Assembly: GCA_020853135.1 (NCBI GenBank)
Contig: JADYZO010000043.1
Span: 1-39,204 of the forward strand
Direction of reading: 5' to 3'
DNA: 39,204 bases
Origin: Gammaproteobacteria bacterium
GTDB lineage: Bacteria > Pseudomonadota > Gammaproteobacteria > Steroidobacterales > GCA-2729495
In this document: one piece after another, positions 34,079 to 39,204 of the stretch
Layout of the letters: each line of letters begins with the position of its first letter
Numbering within the stretch: position 1 is the first letter of the stretch
Notes under the pieces: model-generated
Seen by the model: the letters and a program-made list of their open reading frames with translations, nothing else
What the model was told of the DNA's origin: nothing
Database searches by the model: none
Program-made: the position numbers and the translations under genes

Positions 34079-36040
34079 ATGGACAGCACCCTCTGTATCG
34101 CGATCGTCCTGTGCCCGCTGCTGGCCTCGCTGGTGGCCGGCCTTGGCGGGCGCCTGGTCGGGCGGACGGGCGCCCACACGGTGACGATCGCCGGCGTGGC
34201 GGCATCATGCGTGCTGTCGCTGCTGGTCCTGCGTGACCAGCTGGCACCCGGCGCCGAGCCGTTCAACGAGACGGTCTATACCTGGCTGGTGACCGATGGG
34301 GTGCGGATGCAGGTGGGCTTCCTGGTCGACCACCTGACCGCGCTGATGATGGTCGTGGTGACCTTCGTGTCCCTGATGGTGCACATCTACACCATCGGCT
34401 ACATGCACGATGACCCCGGCTACCAGCGCTTCTTCAGCTACATCTCGCTGTTCACCTTCGCCATGCTCATGCTGGTGATGGCCAACAACTTCATGCAGCT
34501 GTTCTTCGGCTGGGAGGGCGTGGGCCTCGTCTCCTACCTGCTGATCGGGTTCTGGTACACCCGCCCCACCGCCATCTTCGCCAGCCTCAAGGCGTTCATG
34601 GTGAACCGCGTCGGTGATTTCGGGTTCATCATCGGGATCGCCGTTGTCCTTGGCTACACGGGCAGTCTCGACTACCAGCAGGTCTTTGCGCAGGCTGCCT
34701 CGCTCCAGGGCCGGCAGATCGAGATTTTCTCCGGAATGCCCTGGTCGGTGGCCACCGTGGCCTGCCTGGCGCTCTTCGTCGGGGCCATGGCCAAGTCGGC
34801 ACAGATGCCGCTGCATGCCTGGCTGCCGGACTCGATGGAAGGCCCGACGCCCATCTCCGCGCTCATCCACGCCGCGACCATGGTCACCGCCGGAGTGTTC
34901 ATGGTGGCGCGGATGTCGCCGCTTTTCGAGCAGTCGCAGACCGCGCTGACCGTGGTTCTGGTGATCGGCGCAACGACGGCCCTGCTGACCGGCTTCATCG
35001 GCGTGGTGCAGAACGACATCAAGCGTGTCGTGGCGTATTCAACCCTCTCGCAGCTCGGCTACATGACCACTGCCCTGGGTGCCTCGGCCTATGCCGCCGG
35101 CATCTTCCACCTCATGACGCACGCCTTCTTCAAGGCCCTGCTGTTCCTGGCGGCCGGCTCGGTCATCGTGGCCCTCCACCACGAGCAGGACATCCGCAAG
35201 ATGGGCGGCCTGCGCCGTCACATGCCCGTGACCTATTGGACCAGCCTGGCCGGTTCCCTGGCGCTGATCGGCTTTCCGGGATTCTCGGGGTTCTTTTCCA
35301 AGGATGCGATCATCGAGGCGGTGGGCCTGGCGACCATCCCGGGTGCCCGCTACGCATTCGTGTGCCTGATGATCGGCGTGTTCGTGACGGCGCTGTATTC
35401 GTTCCGGATGTTCTTCCTGGTGTTCCACGGGGAGGAGCGGCTGGACGAGGAGGCGCGCCACCACGTGCATGAGTCGCCCTGGGTCATCACCCTGCCACTG
35501 GTACTCCTGGCCATTCCCTCCGTGATGATCGGCTGGCCTCTCATCGGACCGGTCCTCTTCGGCGGCTATTTCGACGGTGCCATCCTGGTGACCGGGGAGC
35601 ATGACGTGCTGGGCGAGATGGGCCGGGAGTTCCATGGCCCCGGCGCATTCCTCCTGCACGGGCTGTCGGGGTTGCCGCTACTGCTCTCGCTCGCCGGCGT
35701 CGCCGTGGCCTGGTACGCCTATCTGCGCAATCCGGCGCTGCCTGATCTGGTCCGCCGCAAGGCCGGCGGCGTGTACACCCTTCTGGTGAACAAGTACTAC
35801 CTCGACGATTTCAACGAGAAGATACTCATGCGTGGTGCACAGGGCGTCGGCGGCCTGCTCTGGCGGATCGGCGATGTCGTCCTGATCGACGGGGCGGTCG
35901 TGAATGGCAGTGCGCAGGCGGTGGACTGGATCGCGGCGCGCGTGCGGCGCGGCCAGACCGGCTACCTGTACCACTACGCCTTCGCCATGATCATCGGCCT
36001 CGCCGCGTTGCTCGGCTGGATAGTCTTCCGGGGCGCCTAG
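34079..36040 (+). CDS. nuoL: NADH-quinone oxidoreductase subunit L
   Basis: The 653-residue antiporter-like proton-pumping subunit has about 14 core helices plus the long lateral helix and C-terminal anchor. Signatures: MQLFFGWEGVGLVSYLLIGF (key Glu), MAKSAQMPLHAWLPDSMEGP and LIHAATMVTAGVFMVARMSP (key Lys/His regions). I prefer the ATG at 34079 because GAAGGG (34067-34072) lies 6 nt upstream. An ATG at 34073 overlaps the nuoK stop and adds two residues. Confidence 0.96.
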   Translation: MDSTLCIAIVLCPLLASLVAGLGGRLVGRTGAHTVTIAGVAASCVLSLLVLRDQLAPGAEPFNETVYTWLVTDGVRMQVGFLVDHLTALMMVVVTFVSLMVHIYTIGYMHDDPGYQRFFSYISLFTFAMLMLVMANNFMQLFFGWEGVGLVSYLLIGFWYTRPTAIFASLKAFMVNRVGDFGFIIGIAVVLGYTGSLDYQQVFAQAASLQGRQIEIFSGMPWSVATVACLALFVGAMAKSAQMPLHAWLPDSMEGPTPISALIHAATMVTAGVFMVARMSPLFEQSQTALTVVLVIGATTALLTGFIGVVQNDIKRVVAYSTLSQLGYMTTALGASAYAAGIFHLMTHAFFKALLFLAAGSVIVALHHEQDIRKMGGLRRHMPVTYWTSLAGSLALIGFPGFSGFFSKDAIIEAVGLATIPGARYAFVCLMIGVFVTALYSFRMFFLVFHGEERLDEEARHHVHESPWVITLPLVLLAIPSVMIGWPLIGPVLFGGYFDGAILVTGEHDVLGEMGREFHGPGAFLLHGLSGLPLLLSLAGVAVAWYAYLRNPALPDLVRRKAGGVYTLLVNKYYLDDFNEKILMRGAQGVGGLLWRIGDVVLIDGAVVNGSAQAVDWIAARVRRGQTGYLYHYAFAMIIGLAALLGWIVFRGA

Positions 36041-36060
36041 TTTCCACAGGAACATATCGA

Positions 36061-37575
36061 GTGGGACTTCTCAGTATCCTGATCGCCCTGCCCATCGCAG
36101 GAGGAATTCTGGTGCTGGCCAGCGGCCGGTCGGATGCAGCGGCAGGCGCGCGCGCCTATCGCTGGCTGGCCCTGCTGGCCGCCGTCGCGACCTTCGTGGC
36201 GAGCCTGCCGCTGTGGACGCAGTTCGATCGCACGACGGCGCACATGCAGTTCGTCGAGCGCCACGCCTGGATCCCGGCTTTCAGGGTGGAGTACTTCCTC
36301 GGCGTCGACGGGTTTTCGATGCCGCTGATCCTGCTGACCACCTTCCTGACGCCGCTGGTGCTCATCGCCAGCTGGGAATCGGTGAAGCTGCGCCAGGCCC
36401 AGTACTTCGCCACCTTCCTGATCCTCGAGGGCCTGATGATCGGGACGTTCGCCGCCCTGGATGCGCTGCTGTTCTACGTGTTCTGGGAGGCCATGCTCAT
36501 ACCGATGTTCGTGATCATCGGCGTCTGGGGCGGGGAGCGGCGGGTCTACGCCACCGTGAAGTTCTTCCTCTACACGTTCCTCGGCTCGGTTTTCATGCTG
36601 GTCGCGCTGGTCTACCTGTACGTCAGGGCCGACAGCTACAGCATCCTCGACTTCCATGCCCTGCCGCTCTCGATGACCGAGCAGGTCTGGATATTCCTGG
36701 CATTCCTGGTGGCATTTGCGGTCATAGTGCCGATGTGGCCGGTGCACACCTTGCTGCCCGATGCCCACGTGGAGGCCCCGGCAGGCGGTTCGGTGATCCT
36801 GGCGGCCATCCTCCTCAAGATGGGCGGTTACGGACTGTTGCGCTTCAGCCTCCCGGTGGTTCCCGATGCCTCGGCCCTGCTGGCCCCGATGGTGATCGGG
36901 CTGTCGCTGGTGGCCATCGTCTACATCGGCCTGGTGGCGCTGGTCCAGCAGGACATGAAGAAGCTGATCGCCTATTCATCCGTTGCGCACATGGGCTTCG
37001 TGACCCTCGGCATCTTCCTGGCCTGGGCGATACTCGGGCGCACGGGGGACATGCCTGGCATCGCCATGGGGATCACCGGCGGCATGGTGCAGATGATCTC
37101 CCATGGCTTCGTATCAGGCGCCCTGTTCTTCTGCATGGGTGTGCTGTATGACCGGTTGCATACCCGGCAGATTGCCGCCTACGGTGGCGTCGTCAATACG
37201 ATGCCGCACTTCGCAGCCTTCATGGTGTTGTTCGCGATGGCCAACGTGGGACTCCCGGGTACATCAGGCTTCGTCGGCGAGTTCCTCGTGATCCTGGCCA
37301 GTCTCCAGGCCAGTTTCTGGTATGCGCTGCTGGCTGCGACCACGCTGATCACCAGCGCCGGGTATACCCTGTGGATGATCAAGAGGGTGGTCTTCGGGCC
37401 GGTGGCGAACGACGGCGTGGCAGGCCTGCACGACATCAATGGCCGTGAGTTCCTGGTGCTGGGGCTGCTGGCGGCCAGCGTGCTCGCGCTCGGCCTCTGG
37501 CCGGCGCCCCTGGTGGAGGTCATGTCGGCCTCCGTGGACCACCTCGTCAGCCATATCCTGCAGTCGAAACTATGA
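36061..37575 (+). CDS. nuoM: NADH-quinone oxidoreductase subunit M
   Basis: The 504-residue antiporter-like proton-pumping subunit has about 14 transmembrane helices. Signatures: LLFYVFWEAMLIPMFVIIGV (conserved Glu), FVIVPMWPVHTLLPDAHVEA-type stretch and KLIAYSSVAHMGFVTLGIF. The start is GTG at 36061 with AGGAA about 10 nt upstream. Overlaps nuoN by 4 nt. Confidence 0.96.
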   Translation: MGLLSILIALPIAGGILVLASGRSDAAAGARAYRWLALLAAVATFVASLPLWTQFDRTTAHMQFVERHAWIPAFRVEYFLGVDGFSMPLILLTTFLTPLVLIASWESVKLRQAQYFATFLILEGLMIGTFAALDALLFYVFWEAMLIPMFVIIGVWGGERRVYATVKFFLYTFLGSVFMLVALVYLYVRADSYSILDFHALPLSMTEQVWIFLAFLVAFAVIVPMWPVHTLLPDAHVEAPAGGSVILAAILLKMGGYGLLRFSLPVVPDASALLAPMVIGLSLVAIVYIGLVALVQQDMKKLIAYSSVAHMGFVTLGIFLAWAILGRTGDMPGIAMGITGGMVQMISHGFVSGALFFCMGVLYDRLHTRQIAAYGGVVNTMPHFAAFMVLFAMANVGLPGTSGFVGEFLVILASLQASFWYALLAATTLITSAGYTLWMIKRVVFGPVANDGVAGLHDINGREFLVLGLLAASVLALGLWPAPLVEVMSASVDHLVSHILQSKL

Positions 37576-39005
37576 GCGCCGATGTCATGGCCTTCCTGGG
37601 CGCCTGCCTGCCGGAAATGGTGGTTGGGGCGGGTATCTGCATTGCGCTCCTTGCCGGCCTGTTTGCCAGTGACAACCGCAACCTCGTGTATGTGCTCGCC
37701 ATGGCATGCCTGGTGGTTGCCGCATGGGTGACCGGCGCTGGCGACCAGTCCGCTGTCATCGGCATGCCGGGCGGGGCTTTCGTCCAGGATCCCCTGTCCC
37801 GATTCCTGAAGTTGTTCGTCCTGGCGCTCACGGCTGTCATCTTCGTCTATGCGCGGGCCTACCTGCGCGCACGCCGGCTGGAGACGCCCGAGTTCTACGC
37901 GCTGGGCCTGTTCGCGCTGCTCGGTATCTTCGTCATGATCTCGTCCACGGGATTCCTGACGATGTACCTCGGGCTGGAGACCCTGTCGCTTGCCCTCTAT
38001 GCCATGGTGGCCTTCGAGCGGGGCTCGGCACCGGGGGCGGAAGCGGCCATGAAGTATTTTGTGCTGGGTGCGATTGCATCCGGTTGCATCCTCTACGGCG
38101 TCTCCATCCTGTACGGGGTCACCGGCAGCATCCTGTTCAGCGACATCGCCGCAACGTTGCAGTCGGGCGCTCCCGGCCAGGTTGCGGCCCTGGCCGGTTT
38201 GAGCTTCGTGCTGGTGGGCATCGCGTTCAAGTTCGGTGCCGTGCCATTCCATATGTGGTTGCCGGATGTCTACGAGGGTGCACCCACCTGCGTGACCCTG
38301 TTCGTCGCGACCGCGCCCAAGGTGGCGGCATTTGCCCTGGCATTGCGTGTCCTCGTGGATGCGCTGGGCCCGGTGGAGGCCGACTGGCGCCTCATCCTGA
38401 CGGTGTTTGCCGTGCTGTCGCTGGCCCTTGGCAACCTGGCCGCCATCGTGCAGTCCAACATCAAGCGCATGCTTGCCTATTCCACCATCGCCCACGTCGG
38501 GTTCATTCTCCTCGGCTTCATCGCCGGGCAGGGCCAGGGCGTGCAGTCCGCACTCTATTACACGGTGATTTACGTGCTGATGGCGGCGGCGGCATTCGGG
38601 GTCGTGCTCCTGGTGGCGGGCAGCAGCGATGCAGACCAGCTGGATGACTTCAGGGGGCTGAACCGCCGCGCGCCCTGGTTTGCGCTGATGATGCTCGTGG
38701 TCATGGTCAGCATGATCGGCGTGCCGCCATTCGCGGGTTTTTATGCGAAGTGGTGGGTGCTCTCCGCGCTGGTGGATTCGGGCCAGACCTGGCTGGCTGT
38801 GGTCGGGGTGGTGTTCTCGGTGATTGGCGCCTTTTATTACCTGCGGGTCATCTGGCTGATGTACTTCGACGAAGGGACCGGCCTCCCGCCCGTCGCGGGC
38901 GCGCTGGACCTGCGGGTGCTGCTCAGCGCCAACGCATTGCTGCTGCTGGGGCTGGGTCTGTTCCCGGCCGGGCTGCTGGACCTGTGCGCCCGGGTCCTCG
39001 GCTGA
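37572..39005 (+). CDS. nuoN: NADH-quinone oxidoreductase subunit N
   Basis: The 477-residue antiporter-like proton-pumping subunit completes complex I. Signatures: FLTMYLGLETLSLALYAMVA (conserved Glu), FKFGAVPFHMWLPDVYEGAP and KRMLAYSTIAHVGFILLGF. Starts at ATG 37572, coupled to nuoM by ATGA. It is the last nuo gene; no terminator hairpin with a T tract is visible before the following tRNA. Confidence 0.96.
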   Translation: MSADVMAFLGACLPEMVVGAGICIALLAGLFASDNRNLVYVLAMACLVVAAWVTGAGDQSAVIGMPGGAFVQDPLSRFLKLFVLALTAVIFVYARAYLRARRLETPEFYALGLFALLGIFVMISSTGFLTMYLGLETLSLALYAMVAFERGSAPGAEAAMKYFVLGAIASGCILYGVSILYGVTGSILFSDIAATLQSGAPGQVAALAGLSFVLVGIAFKFGAVPFHMWLPDVYEGAPTCVTLFVATAPKVAAFALALRVLVDALGPVEADWRLILTVFAVLSLALGNLAAIVQSNIKRMLAYSTIAHVGFILLGFIAGQGQGVQSALYYTVIYVLMAAAAFGVVLLVAGSSDADQLDDFRGLNRRAPWFALMMLVVMVSMIGVPPFAGFYAKWWVLSALVDSGQTWLAVVGVVFSVIGAFYYLRVIWLMYFDEGTGLPPVAGALDLRVLLSANALLLLGLGLFPAGLLDLCARVLG

Positions 39006-39022
39006 CGGCTGGCTCATTGCGG

Positions 39023-39051
39023 TTGCAGATGCATCCCCGGAGGAGTAGGAT
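39023..39051 (+). promoter_or_regulatory. Candidate promoter of tRNA-fMet
   Basis: TTGCAG (39023-39028) and TAGGAT (39046-39051) are spaced 17 nt. A GC-rich discriminator (GCCGCGC) follows, typical of growth-rate-controlled stable RNA promoters. Box matches are moderate (3/6 and 4/6). Confidence 0.4.
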
Positions 39052-39067
39052 GCCGCGCTCAAACCGG

Positions 39068-39144
39068 TGCGGGGTGGAGCAGTCTGGCAGCTCGTCGGGC
39101 TCATAACCCGAAGGTCGCAGGTTCAAATCCTGCCCCCGCTACCA
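39068..39144 (+). tRNA. Initiator tRNA-fMet (anticodon CAT)
   Basis: The 77-nt tRNA has the initiator hallmarks: three consecutive G-C pairs in the anticodon stem (TCGGG-CTCATAA-CCCGA) and an unpaired 1-72 position. Here position 1 is T and position 72 is T, a U-U mismatch, instead of the usual C1-A72. The remaining acceptor pairs (GCGGGG/CCCCGC), the T arm CAGG-TTCAAAT-CCTG and encoded CCA are intact. Confidence 0.95.
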
Positions 39145-39204
39145 ACGCCGTCTTGGTCGTCGTCACACGGTTATCGTTGACCGCCCGCTGATGACGACCG
39201 GACA
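39145..39204. other. Right edge, no gene resolved
   Basis: The last 60 bases contain an imperfect inverted repeat (GGTCGTCGTCA near 39156 and TGATGACGACC near 39189). In Xanthomonas-like genomes rimP-nusA-infB would follow here. The ATG at 39191 lacks a ribosome binding site, so I make no gene call. Confidence 0.3.

Overview
The window is a GC-rich stretch of a gammaproteobacterial chromosome. The gene order grpE-dnaK-dnaJ-dapB-carA-carB-greA-yhbY-rlmE-ftsH-folP-glmM-tpiA-secG-tRNA-Leu is the classical gammaproteobacterial one. The placement of a complete nuoA-N operon with separate nuoC and nuoD directly after secG and tRNA-Leu resembles Xanthomonas and relatives. This placement rests on remembered synteny and protein character, not on a search.

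Region 1-2540 is accessory DNA downstream of the 3' end of the tmRNA gene (ssrA), a classical integration site for genomic islands. It holds a partial AbiEi-type antitoxin gene that runs off the left edge, a PrlF-YhaV type II toxin-antitoxin pair, and a protein with two excisionase-like helix-turn-helix domains. A second, degenerate copy of the ssrA 3' end with its own terminator lies at 841-912. Together with the genuine ssrA 3' end and terminator at 2501-2574 it brackets a segment of about 1.6 kb carrying prlF-yhaV and the double-HTH gene. This looks like an att-bounded toxin-antitoxin cassette or the remnant of stacked island insertions, and it is the most notable structure in the window.

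Region 2541-7107 holds translation-rescue and envelope or repair genes: ssrA and smpB (trans-translation, minus strand), ratA (plus), bamE, recN and nadK (minus). Region 7108-12257 is the heat-shock cluster hrcA-grpE-dnaK-dnaJ. It has a good RpoH-type promoter before dnaK, a 13-bp perfect inverted repeat before hrcA, and no consensus CIRCE that I can find.

Region 12295-24686 is a dense housekeeping block: lysine/peptidoglycan precursor (dapB), carbamoyl phosphate (carAB), transcription cleavage factor (greA), ribosome assembly (yhbY, rlmE), membrane protease (ftsH), folate (folP), amino sugar (glmM), glycolysis (tpiA), secretion (secG) and tRNA-Leu(GAG). Many genes overlap by 4 nt and many use GTG or TTG starts.

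Region 24759-39005 is the full 14-gene NADH:quinone oxidoreductase (complex I) operon nuoABCDEFGHIJKLMN. It is followed by an initiator tRNA-fMet with an unusual U1-U72 mismatch. The rest of the window appears to be ordinary core genome.
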